This document shows, in pieces, positions 52,277 through 60,575 of a DNA stretch of 64,000 bases. The notes under the pieces were generated by a model. The model was not told the origin of the DNA. It worked only from the letters and a program-made list of their open reading frames with translations, and did not search any database. The stretch's first letter is position 1, and the number at the start of each line of letters is the position of its first letter. Made by a program: the position numbers and the translations under genes. Source of the stretch: Fen-999 sp044220545 (GTDB lineage: Bacteria; Pseudomonadota; Gammaproteobacteria; Burkholderiales; Rhodocyclaceae); the NCBI GenBank assembly GCA_044220545.1, contig JBGAQX010000039.1, forward strand, positions 1 through 64,000, in the 5' to 3' direction.

Positions 52277-54043
52277 TCACATCGCCTCCGGGGCGGAGAC
52301 ACCCAGAATCCGCAGGCCGTTCCTCAGCACCTGGCGCACCGCCACCGCCAGGGCAAGCCGTGCTCGCTTGAGCTCATCGTCGTCGACCAGCAAGCGCTCG
52401 GCGTTGTACCAGCCATGGAACTCGCCGGCCAGTTCGCGCAGGTAGAAAGCCAGCGAATGGGGCGCGGAATCCGCCGCCGCCTGGGCGATGAGGTCGGGAA
52501 ACGATTGGAGCTTGCCGCACAGCGCCAGTTCGCGCTCGCTGGCCAGTGGCGACAAGTCGGCGCCGGCCAGTTCCGCTTCCCGCCCGCCCCATTGGTTCAG
52601 CACCGAACAGATGCGGGCGTGGGCGTACTGCACGTAGTAGACCGGATTGTCGTTTGATTCGGACTTCGCCAGCGTCAGGTCGAAATCGAGCGCCTGATCC
52701 TGCTTGCGCAGCAGGTAGAAGAAGCGGCAGGCATCGTTGCCAACCTCTTCGCGCAGCTCCCGCAGGGTGACGTAGCTGCCCGCGCGGGTGGACATGGAGA
52801 CCTTGGCGCCATCGCGGAACAGGCTGACGAACTGCACCAGCGCCACATCGAGGCGGTCGGCATCGATCGCCAGCGCCGCCAGGGCGCCCCGCACACGTGG
52901 AATGTAGCCGTGATGGTCGGCGCCCCAGATGTCGAGCACCCGATGGAAGCCGCGCTCGAACTTGTTGACGTGGTAGGCGATGTCGGACGCGAAGTAGGTA
53001 TACAGGCCGTTATCGCGCTGGACCACCCGGTCCTTTTCGTCGCCGAAAGCCGTCGAGCGGAACCACTTGGCGCCATCCTGAATATAGATGTGGCCGCCTC
53101 GTTCCAGCTCGGCAACCGCCCGTTCGACCATGCCCGTGTCGTAGAGAGAACGCTCCGAGAACCAGCAATCGAAATGGACACCGTAGGCTTCGAGGTCCTC
53201 GCGGCAATCAGCCAGTTGCTCGGTCAACACGTGCTGGTGGATGTAGGCCCACTCCTCGCCGAGCAGATCCTTGGCGGCGGCGATCAGGCCGTCGAGATGC
53301 GCTTCGAGCTGTTCTTTCTCGGCCGCCGAGTAGTTGCCGTCATCCGGCCGGGCCGGCGCCACCGGAACCGAACCGAGAATGGCAGCGGCGGGATGCACAT
53401 ACCGATCGCCATGCGCCTCGCGAATCTGGTCGGCCATTTCGCCGACGTAGCCACCCTGGTAGGCATTGGGCGGAAAAGGCACCGCCTCGCCGAAGGACGC
53501 GAGGTAGCGCAGCCAGGTGGACACCGCCAGGATATCCATCTGCCGCCCGGCATCGTTCACATAGTATTCGCGGCACACTTGATCGCCGGCGAAGGCCAGC
53601 AGGCAGGCCAGGCTGGCGCCATAGGCCGCGCCGCGACCGTGGCCCACATGCAGCGGGCCGGTGGGATTGGCGGAAACGAACTCCACCTGCACCTTGCGAC
53701 CGGACGGCTGACCCCGGCCGTAGTCGTCGCCGCGTGTCAGTACCGCCTGGACGACGCCGCTCCGGGCCGCCGCCGCCAACCGGAAGTTGATGAAACCGGC
53801 GCCGGCGACTTCCGCCTTCGCCAGCCAGGGTGACACGGGCAGCTCTTTGACCAGCCGCTCGGCGATCTTGCGCGGATTGTCCTTGAGCTCGCGCGCCAAC
53901 TGTAGCGCCAGGTTGCTGGAAAAATCGCCATGGGCGGGATCGCGCGGCCGTTCCAACTGGATATCGGCGCTCGCGCCCGGTGCCACGCTCTCCAGCGCGC
54001 TGCGCAGCAGTTCGGCCAGATGGGCCTTCGGATCCAATGACAT
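52277..54043 (-). CDS. argS: arginyl-tRNA synthetase
   Basis: This 588-residue class I synthetase has an N-terminal Add1 domain for the tRNA D-loop, FVSANPTGPLHVGHGRGA with the HIGH variant (HVGH), DIWGADHHGYIPR, and a KMSKS-like site reading GAKVSMSTRAG (degenerate, as in many ArgRS). The C-terminal anticodon-binding domain ends LRILGVSAPEAM. The ATG at 54043 places MSLDPKAHLAELL at the start. It heads the argS-SPOR-dsbA-SDR operon. Confidence 0.95.
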   Translation of the reverse strand: MSLDPKAHLAELLRSALESVAPGASADIQLERPRDPAHGDFSSNLALQLARELKDNPRKIAERLVKELPVSPWLAKAEVAGAGFINFRLAAAARSGVVQAVLTRGDDYGRGQPSGRKVQVEFVSANPTGPLHVGHGRGAAYGASLACLLAFAGDQVCREYYVNDAGRQMDILAVSTWLRYLASFGEAVPFPPNAYQGGYVGEMADQIREAHGDRYVHPAAAILGSVPVAPARPDDGNYSAAEKEQLEAHLDGLIAAAKDLLGEEWAYIHQHVLTEQLADCREDLEAYGVHFDCWFSERSLYDTGMVERAVAELERGGHIYIQDGAKWFRSTAFGDEKDRVVQRDNGLYTYFASDIAYHVNKFERGFHRVLDIWGADHHGYIPRVRGALAALAIDADRLDVALVQFVSLFRDGAKVSMSTRAGSYVTLRELREEVGNDACRFFYLLRKQDQALDFDLTLAKSESNDNPVYYVQYAHARICSVLNQWGGREAELAGADLSPLASERELALCGKLQSFPDLIAQAAADSAPHSLAFYLRELAGEFHGWYNAERLLVDDDELKRARLALAVAVRQVLRNGLRILGVSAPEAM

Positions 54044-54068
54044 TGGCGTTCCCGGGGGAAAAATGGGC

Positions 54069-54074
54069 ATTATA
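54069..54074 (-). promoter_or_regulatory. -10 element for argS
   Basis: On the minus strand a perfect TATAAT lies 25 bases before the argS ATG. The expected -35 region is GC-rich without a good match. The rest of the 163-base divergent gap to ubiB shows no clear site. Confidence 0.5.
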
Positions 54075-54206
54075 CCGGCCCCGGATAGCGTCGCCGCCCC
54101 CGTTCACACATTGCCATGAAGCGGGCCGGATCGCCCGGAACCCTTCCGAGCGCGGGCGAAACCGGGCACAATCCCTCGTCTTCGGCACCCCCTCAAGTCA
54201 TCCACC

Positions 54207-55751
54207 TTGCGTCTATTGCGACTCGCCCGGATCGTCCGCGTCGGCCTTGGTCACGGCCTCGACCAGATGATCCTCGATCACGACCCGGAAAACCGGCTGG
54301 CCCGGCTGGTCGGTGTCGTCTTCTTCTGGCGCGATCTCTCGGCGCCACCCGCCGAGCGCCTGCGCAAGGCGCTCGAGGCGCTCGGGCCGATCTTCGTCAA
54401 GTTCGGCCAGGTACTCTCCACCCGCCGCGACCTGTTGCCGCCCGACCTTGCCGACGAGCTGGCCAAGCTCCAGGACCAGGTACCGCCCTTCCCGTCCGAC
54501 CAGGCACTGGCCGTGCTGGAGCGCGCCTATGGCAAGCGGGTGACGCAGGTATTCAAGACATTCGAAGCGGACCCCGTGGCCTCGGCGTCGGTGGCGCAGG
54601 TTCATTTCGCCACGCTGCCCGACGAACACGGCGGCCGCGAGGTCGCCGTGAAGATTCTTCGCCCGGGCATCGCCCCGATCATCAACCATGACCTGGCCCT
54701 GCTCGACACCCTCGCCGGCCTGCTGGAACGCCTGTGGTCCGACGGCAAGCGCCTCAAGCCGCGCGAAGTGGTCGCGGAATTCGCCAAGCACCTGCACGAC
54801 GAACTCGACCTGATGCGCGAAGCGGCCAACTGCTCCCAGTTGCGACGCAATTTCACCGCCTCGCCGCTACTGTTGGTGCCGGAGGTCCATTGGGACTGGT
54901 GCTCGTCGTCGGCGATGGTCATGGAGCGCATGCGCGGCACGCCGATCTCGCAAATCGACCGCCTGCGCGCCGACGGCGTGGACTTGAAGAAACTGGCGCG
55001 CGCCGGGGTCGAGATCTTCTTCACCCAGGTGTTCCGCGACGGCTTCTTCCACGCCGACATGCACCCGGGCAATATCCTGGTCGCCATCGACGGCCCGAAT
55101 TTCGGCAAGTACGTGGCGCTCGACTTCGGCATCATGGGCACCCTGAACGAGGTGGACAAAAGTTACCTCGCCATCAATTTCCTCGCTTTCTTCCGTCGCG
55201 ATTACCACCGCGTCGCGGCGGCGCATATCGAGTCCGGCTGGGCCCCGCCGGAAACCCGCGTCGACGAACTGGAATCCGCGGTGCGCGCCGTGTGCGAGCC
55301 GATCTTCGACCGGCCACTCAAGGAAATCTCATTCGGCAAGGTCCTGCTGCGCCTGTTCCAGACCTCGCGCCGCTTCAACGTCGAGATCCAGCCCCAGTTG
55401 GTACTGCTCCAGAAGACCCTGCTCAACATCGAGGGACTGGGCCGGCAGCTCGACCCGGAGCTCGACCTGTGGCAGACCGCCAAACCCTTCCTGGAGCGCT
55501 GGATGGCCGAACAGATCGGCTGGCGCGGCCTGGTCAACCACGTCAAGCATGAAGCCCCGCAATGGGCGGCGCTGTTGCCGCAACTACCGCGACTGATGCA
55601 TCATGCCCTGAACAATCCGCCGCAGACCATCCTGGCCGGCGAACTGGCGGCGCTGCGCGAGGAACAGGCCCGTCAGCGCCGCCGCCTGACCTGGCTGGTG
55701 GTACTGGTGGCGGCTCAGATCGCCTTCGCCTGCGTCCTGTTGATGACCTGA
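54207..55751 (+). CDS. ubiB: UbiB, ubiquinone biosynthesis kinase-like protein
   Basis: This 514-residue atypical kinase has the family's KxGQ motif in IFVKFGQVLSTRRDLLPPDL, the Ala-rich nucleotide loop ASASVAQVH, the invariant Lys in VAVKILRPG, FHADMHPGNI and the LDFGIMG metal site. A C-terminal hydrophobic helix (LVVLVAAQIAFACVLLM) anchors it. It supports the aerobic hydroxylation complex. The start is TTG (RLLRLARIVRVGL follows); no ATG fits. Confidence 0.92.
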   Translation: MRLLRLARIVRVGLGHGLDQMILDHDPENRLARLVGVVFFWRDLSAPPAERLRKALEALGPIFVKFGQVLSTRRDLLPPDLADELAKLQDQVPPFPSDQALAVLERAYGKRVTQVFKTFEADPVASASVAQVHFATLPDEHGGREVAVKILRPGIAPIINHDLALLDTLAGLLERLWSDGKRLKPREVVAEFAKHLHDELDLMREAANCSQLRRNFTASPLLLVPEVHWDWCSSSAMVMERMRGTPISQIDRLRADGVDLKKLARAGVEIFFTQVFRDGFFHADMHPGNILVAIDGPNFGKYVALDFGIMGTLNEVDKSYLAINFLAFFRRDYHRVAAAHIESGWAPPETRVDELESAVRAVCEPIFDRPLKEISFGKVLLRLFQTSRRFNVEIQPQLVLLQKTLLNIEGLGRQLDPELDLWQTAKPFLERWMAEQIGWRGLVNHVKHEAPQWAALLPQLPRLMHHALNNPPQTILAGELAALREEQARQRRRLTWLVVLVAAQIAFACVLLMT

Positions 55752-55769
55752 TTGCCCCGAGGTGCCGCG

Positions 55770-57329
55770 ATGCTCGTCTGGTTCGTCATCCTCTACTTGA
55801 TGTTGTCCGTAGGCATTGGCCTGTTCGCGGCCACCCGCGTGCACAACGCCAAGGACTTCGCCGTCGCCGGCCGTAGCCTACCTTTGCCAGTGGTGATGGC
55901 GACGGTATTCGCCACCTGGTTCGGCGCCGAGGCGGTGTTCGGCGTGTCGGCCACCTTCGTCAAGGACGGGCTCACCGGCGTGGTCGCCGACCCCTTCGGC
56001 TCGTCGATGTGCCTGATCATCGCCGGTGTCCTGTTCTCGCGCTACCTGTACAAGCTCAACATCCTGACCCTGGGCGACTTCTACCGCATGCGCTACAACC
56101 GCACCGTGGAAGTCATCACGACGCTGTGCATCGTCGCTTCCTACCTCGGCTGGGTCGCCGCCCAGATCAAGGCGCTGGGCCTGATCTTCTTCGTCGTCAC
56201 CGACGGCGCCGTCAGCCAGAGCGCCGGCATGATCCTCGGCGCCGCCATCGTGCTCACCTACACCACCTTCGGCGGCATGTTCTCGGTGGCCATCCTCGAT
56301 TTCGTCCAGATGGCGGTCAGCATGGGCGGCCTGCTGTTCATCGCCTGGATCGTCAGCGGCAAGATCGACGGTGGCGGCGGCGCGGTGATCCATCACGCGC
56401 TGGAGGCCGGCAAGCTGGATTTCTTCCCCGCCCCCGAGCCGATGAAATGGGTCACGTTCCTCGGCGCCTGGATCACCATGATGCTCGGCTCCATTCCGCA
56501 GCAGGACGTCTTTCAGCGCGTCACCTCGGCAAAGACGGCGAAGATCGCCCTGGGCGGCTCGCTGCTGGGCGCCTCGATCTACTTCTGTTTCACCTTCGTG
56601 CCCATGTTCATCGCCTATTCGGCGACGATGATCGACCCGGCCCGGTTCGCCGAGCTGCTGGAAAAGGATTCCCAGTTGGTTCTGCCCACCCTGGTCCTCC
56701 AGCACACGCCGCTGTTCGCCCAGGTGCTGTTCTTCGGCGCGGTACTTTCGGCCATCATGAGCTGCTCGTCGGCGACGCTGCTGGCTCCCTCGGTGACCTT
56801 CGCCGAGAACGTCATCCGCGGCTTCTACCCGAAGATGGGCGACCACCGCTTCCTCTGGGTGATGCGTGGCTGCGTCGTCGCCTTCGCCTGTCTGGTACTC
56901 GTCTTCGCGCTCAATTCGGAGTCGTCGATCTTCAAAATGGTGGAGAACGCCTACAAGGTAACGCTGGCCGGCGCGTTCGTACCGCTGGTGGCCGGCATCC
57001 TCTGGAAGCGGGCGACCACCCAGGGCGCGCTGGCCGCCACCTTCGGCGGCCTGCTGTCGTGGCTGATGATCGAAGTTCTGGTGGCCCATGGCGGCCAAAC
57101 CGGCGGCGACTACGCCTACGCCCTGGTCGGCGGCGAGGGCATACCGCCGCAACTGGTCGGCCTGGCCGTTTCCGCGCTCGGCATGGTGGCGGGTTCCCTG
57201 CTGCCGCAATGGATCGGCCACAAGACCCCGGGCCGGCCGCTGCACGAGTTGCAGCACCACGTCGCCGCCGAAACCCACCATGTGGCCGAGCCTCGTTTCG
57301 AACATGGCCATCACGGTACCGGACGATAG
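55770..57329 (+). CDS. sodium:solute symporter family protein
   Basis: This 519-residue SSS transporter has about 13 membrane helices. AGRSLPLPVVMATVFATWFG, GLTGVVADPFG and TLGDFYRMRYNRTVE are family motifs, and the sodium-site region SIPQQDVFQRVTSAKTAK is present. The tail is His-rich (HELQHHVAAETHH, HGHHGTG). The substrate is not predictable. The ATG at 55770 is preferred to one 18 bases upstream, owing to GAGGTG upstream and the hydrophobic start. Confidence 0.88.
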   Translation: MLVWFVILYLMLSVGIGLFAATRVHNAKDFAVAGRSLPLPVVMATVFATWFGAEAVFGVSATFVKDGLTGVVADPFGSSMCLIIAGVLFSRYLYKLNILTLGDFYRMRYNRTVEVITTLCIVASYLGWVAAQIKALGLIFFVVTDGAVSQSAGMILGAAIVLTYTTFGGMFSVAILDFVQMAVSMGGLLFIAWIVSGKIDGGGGAVIHHALEAGKLDFFPAPEPMKWVTFLGAWITMMLGSIPQQDVFQRVTSAKTAKIALGGSLLGASIYFCFTFVPMFIAYSATMIDPARFAELLEKDSQLVLPTLVLQHTPLFAQVLFFGAVLSAIMSCSSATLLAPSVTFAENVIRGFYPKMGDHRFLWVMRGCVVAFACLVLVFALNSESSIFKMVENAYKVTLAGAFVPLVAGILWKRATTQGALAATFGGLLSWLMIEVLVAHGGQTGGDYAYALVGGEGIPPQLVGLAVSALGMVAGSLLPQWIGHKTPGRPLHELQHHVAAETHHVAEPRFEHGHHGTGR

Positions 57330-57339
57330 GAGAACAAGA

Positions 57340-57711
57340 ATGCGCAGGTCCTCGCTGTTGCTGGCTATTGCCTTGTTGATCACCGGCTGCCAAACCATCC
57401 GCTACGAATTGCGGCCGCCCGCCAGCGACTCCGGCCGGCTATGTGTCACCCAGTGCTCGGCCATCAAGGAGACCTGTCATGGCAACGAGATCCGGCGCGC
57501 CCGATTGGAGCGCGACAGTTGCGAGCGCCGGAGCGACAGCGGTTTGCACGCCTGCCTGGCGATGGCCAACAGTCCGGAAACCCGCCGGAATTGCCACAAC
57601 AAGAAGCAGAGCTGCTCGACCAGCGAGAACACCGCGCGCTGCGAAGGCGACTACCGCGACTGTTTTGGCGGGTGCGGCGGCACGGTCACCAAGATCGTCG
57701 AGGAACATTAG
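57340..57711 (+). CDS. cysteine-rich small lipoprotein, hypothetical
   Basis: This 123-residue protein has a lipobox LITGC (Cys17). The mature chain has ten more cysteines in a near-symmetric layout: CVTQC-x6-C at the start and C-x6-CFGGC at the end, with four in between, enough for five disulfides. It is rich in Arg, Glu and Asn, with no membrane helix after the signal. I do not recognise the family. AGGAG precedes the ATG. It follows the symporter by ten bases and precedes potA by 57. Confidence 0.65.
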   Translation: MRRSSLLLAIALLITGCQTIRYELRPPASDSGRLCVTQCSAIKETCHGNEIRRARLERDSCERRSDSGLHACLAMANSPETRRNCHNKKQSCSTSENTARCEGDYRDCFGGCGGTVTKIVEEH

Positions 57712-57768
57712 CGCGCAACCGCTCGCGCACCTCGGCCGACCATTCGCACCCGGCGTTCCATTCCGAAC

Positions 57769-58854
57769 ATGGCTCTGCTCGAGATTCGTAACCTGACCCG
57801 CCGCTTCGGCGGCGTCGCGGCGGTAAGCGATGTCTCCCTGTCGATCGAGGCCGGGGAGTTTTTCACCCTGCTCGGCCCGTCCGGCTGCGGCAAAACCACC
57901 ATCCTGCGCATGATCGCCGGCTTCGACGCGCCTGACGAAGGCGACATCCTGCTCGATGGGGTTTCACTGGCCGGGGTACCGCCCGAGCAGCGACCGCTGC
58001 ACACGGTGTTCCAGAGCTATGCGCTCTTTCCGCACATGACGGTCGCCGGCAACGTCGCCTTCCCGCTCGAAATGGCCGACAAGTCGCGGGACGAGATCCG
58101 CCGGCGGGTCGCCGAGACCCTGGCATTGGTCCATCTGGAGGACAAGGCCAACAGCTTCCCGCATGAACTGTCCGGTGGCCAGAAACAGCGGGTGGCGCTG
58201 GCGCGCGGCCTGGTGGCCAAGCCACGCCTGCTGCTGCTCGACGAACCGCTCGGGGCGCTGGACGCCAAGCTGCGCCAGGAGATGCAGGTGGAACTGATCG
58301 CCTTGCAGCGCGAGGTCGGCATCACCTTTGTTTTCGTCACCCACGCCCAGCAGGAAGCGCTGGCGCTGTCGCACCGCATCGCCGTGATGCGCCAGGGTCG
58401 CGTCGAGCAGCTGGACGAACCGGACAAGCTCTACACTCAGCCGGCCAACCGCTTCGTCGCCGACTTCATCGGCAAGATCAACCTCATCGACGTTGAAGTG
58501 GTGGCCGCCAGCAAGGTCCTGCTGACCGTGAAGGCCGCCGGCCTGGGCGAGATTGCCGCCATCGACCCCCGCCCGATCCAGCCCGGCGAACGTGGCACCT
58601 TGGCGCTGCGCCCGGAGCTGATCCGGATTTTCGGCAAACGGGACGCGGCCGACCTGAAGAACCGCTTCGAGGGCAAGGTGAAGGAACTGCTCTATGTCGG
58701 CGACGTAACCCTCTACAAAATCGAGCTGGCCAATGGCTTCGTCCTCGAGGCGCTGATGGCCAACGCCGCGCCGGGACGCGCCAAGTTCCACGAGGTGGGC
58801 GATCCGGTCGCCGTCGGCTGGCGGCACGACGCGGGAGTGTTTCTCCGTGACTAG
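57769..58854 (+). CDS. potA: spermidine/putrescine ABC transporter ATPase PotA
   Basis: This 361-residue ATPase has Walker A GPSGCGKT (~38-45), the Q-loop in FQSYALFPHM, signature LSGGQKQRVALARGL, Walker B LLLLDEPLGALD and a switch His in VTHAQQEA. A C-terminal TOBE domain (~280-355) includes LRPELIRIFG. It drives polyamine import with PotB, C and D. The gene starts the transporter operon and overlaps potB by eight bases. Confidence 0.92.
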   Translation: MALLEIRNLTRRFGGVAAVSDVSLSIEAGEFFTLLGPSGCGKTTILRMIAGFDAPDEGDILLDGVSLAGVPPEQRPLHTVFQSYALFPHMTVAGNVAFPLEMADKSRDEIRRRVAETLALVHLEDKANSFPHELSGGQKQRVALARGLVAKPRLLLLDEPLGALDAKLRQEMQVELIALQREVGITFVFVTHAQQEALALSHRIAVMRQGRVEQLDEPDKLYTQPANRFVADFIGKINLIDVEVVAASKVLLTVKAAGLGEIAAIDPRPIQPGERGTLALRPELIRIFGKRDAADLKNRFEGKVKELLYVGDVTLYKIELANGFVLEALMANAAPGRAKFHEVGDPVAVGWRHDAGVFLRD

Positions 58855-59668
58855 CTCCGGGAAGATCACGCGCTGGGTCGTCACGGCGCCGCCGACGCTG
58901 TTCCTGCTGGCTTTCTTCCTGGTTCCGGCGCTGATTGTCGTCATCGCCTCGGTACGCGAGCCGGGCGAGTTCGGTGGCCTGGCCCCGTGGTCCGGGCTAT
59001 CGCTGGAGGCCTACAGCTTCCTGGCCACCGATGTCATCTACGGCGAGATTATCCTGCGCTCCTTCGCCATCGCGCTGCTGACGACACTGGCCTGCGTCGT
59101 CATCGCCTATCCGCTCGCCTGGCTGATCGCCCGGAGCCCCAAGAAGCGGCGCGACCTGCTGGTGCTGCTGGTGATCCTGCCCTTCGCCAGCAACTTCCTG
59201 GTCCGCATCTATGCCTGGATCATGCTGCTTGGGCCACTGGGCCTGCTGTACACGCCGACCGCCGTCATCGCCGGCATGGTCTATGTGCATCTGCCCTTCA
59301 TGGTGCTGCCCCTGTACACCAACCTGGAAAAGCACGATCCGGCCTTGCTGGAGGCGGCCCAGGATCTGGGCGCCAACGCCTGGACACGCTTCTGGCGCAT
59401 CACCTTCCCGCTTTCGCTGCCCGGCCTGCTTTCCGGTTCGGCGCTGGTGTTCATCCCGGTGCTTGGCATGTTCGCCGTGCCCGAACTGCTCGGCGGCACC
59501 GGCGACCTCCTGATCGGCAACCTGATCAAGGAGCAGTTTCTCGACAACCGCGACTGGCCGCTGGGCTCGGCGCTGTCCATCGTCCTGACCATCGCCGTGC
59601 TGCTGCTGGCGGGTCTCGCCAGTTGGGGCGCCCGGCGGGGACTGCACGGCACCGAGGCGGTATCGTGA
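58847..59668 (+). CDS. potB: polyamine ABC transporter permease PotB
   Basis: This is a 273-residue inner-membrane permease with six helices. The cytoplasmic EAA loop reads LEAAQDLGANAWTRFWRITFPLS (key residues EAA and G), which docks on PotA. PELLGGTGDLLIGNLIKEQF is typical of PotB/PotH. It starts at GTG overlapping the potA end, and its stop overlaps potC (GTGA). Confidence 0.92.
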   Translation: MTSSGKITRWVVTAPPTLFLLAFFLVPALIVVIASVREPGEFGGLAPWSGLSLEAYSFLATDVIYGEIILRSFAIALLTTLACVVIAYPLAWLIARSPKKRRDLLVLLVILPFASNFLVRIYAWIMLLGPLGLLYTPTAVIAGMVYVHLPFMVLPLYTNLEKHDPALLEAAQDLGANAWTRFWRITFPLSLPGLLSGSALVFIPVLGMFAVPELLGGTGDLLIGNLIKEQFLDNRDWPLGSALSIVLTIAVLLLAGLASWGARRGLHGTEAVS

Positions 59669-60444
59669 AGAAGCCCGGCTTCGCGATCTGGGCCGCCTCG
59701 CTCGCCGCCTACGCTTTCCTCTATGTGCCACTGGCCGTCGTCGTGCTGTTCTCCCTCAACGACTCCGTGCTCAACGCCCAGTGGGTCGGCTTCACCACGT
59801 CCTGGTACCGCAAGCTGCTGAGCGACGGCGACATGCTGCGCGCGGCGGCCAACTCGATCGGCATCGCCCTGCTGTCCGCGACCATCGCCACTGCGCTGGG
59901 CACCATGGCCGGCCTGGCCATGCACCGCCACAAGTTCCGCTGGCTGCCCTTCCTCGTCCTCACCCCCGTGGCCATGCCGGAGATCCTGCTCGGCGTCTCA
60001 CTGCTGCTGTTCTTCCGCCAGGTGCTCGACCTGACGCTGGGCTTCGCCTCCATCCTGATCGCGCATATCACCTTTTCCATCGGCTTCGTCGCCATCATCG
60101 TCAGGGCGCGGCTGGCCGGCATGGACGAAAGCATTTTCGAGGCGGCGCGCGACCTCGGCGCCTCGCCCTGGCGGACCTTCCGCCGCATCACCCTGCCGCT
60201 GATCCTGCCGGCGCTGGTGGCCGGATATCTGATGAGCTTCACGCTCAGCATCGACGACTTCGTCATCACCTTTTTCGTCGCCGGCGTCGGCGTCACCACG
60301 CTGCCGCTACAGATCTACTCGATGATCAAGGTGGCGGTGACGCCCGAGGTCAATGCAATCTCCACGCTGCTGATGGCGCTGACCCTGACGCTGATCTTCA
60401 TCGCCAGCCGCGTCGCGCCGGACGTGCTGAAAACCCGACAGTAA
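59665..60444 (+). CDS. potC: polyamine ABC transporter permease PotC
   Basis: This is a 259-residue permease with six helices, with the EAA loop FEAARDLGASPWRTFRRITLP and the PotC phrases SLNDSVLNAQWVGFTTSWY and LSIDDFVITFFVAGVG. It starts at GTG overlapping the potB stop. The binding-protein gene potD would be expected next; instead a 131-base palindrome-rich region and a Fic-like gene come first. Confidence 0.92.
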   Translation: MKKPGFAIWAASLAAYAFLYVPLAVVVLFSLNDSVLNAQWVGFTTSWYRKLLSDGDMLRAAANSIGIALLSATIATALGTMAGLAMHRHKFRWLPFLVLTPVAMPEILLGVSLLLFFRQVLDLTLGFASILIAHITFSIGFVAIIVRARLAGMDESIFEAARDLGASPWRTFRRITLPLILPALVAGYLMSFTLSIDDFVITFFVAGVGVTTLPLQIYSMIKVAVTPEVNAISTLLMALTLTLIFIASRVAPDVLKTRQ

Positions 60445-60445
60445 C

Positions 60446-60548
60446 TTGGCGCCTGGCCTGATAGCCGCTATGTGGCGCATAAGTTATTTGCGCCACCATT
60501 CTGGCGCAATGATATATTTGCGCCACTACATGTCGCTTAGTGGCGCAA
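60446..60548. promoter_or_regulatory. array of TGGCGCA/TGCGCCA palindromes before the Fic-like gene
   Basis: GTGGCGCA-N9-TGCGCCAC (60472-60496) and TGGCGCAA-N8-TTGCGCCA (60502-60525) are perfect inverted repeats; a further arm GTGGCGCAA lies at 60540-60548 and a partial arm TTGGCGC at 60446-60452. TTGCGC (60488-60493) and GATATA (60511-60516), 17 bases apart, may be the promoter they cover. The Fic-like protein has an HTH-like N-terminus and is the obvious candidate to bind here. Confidence 0.65.
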
Positions 60549-60575
60549 ACTATTGCCAGGAATGGGGAAAATGAA

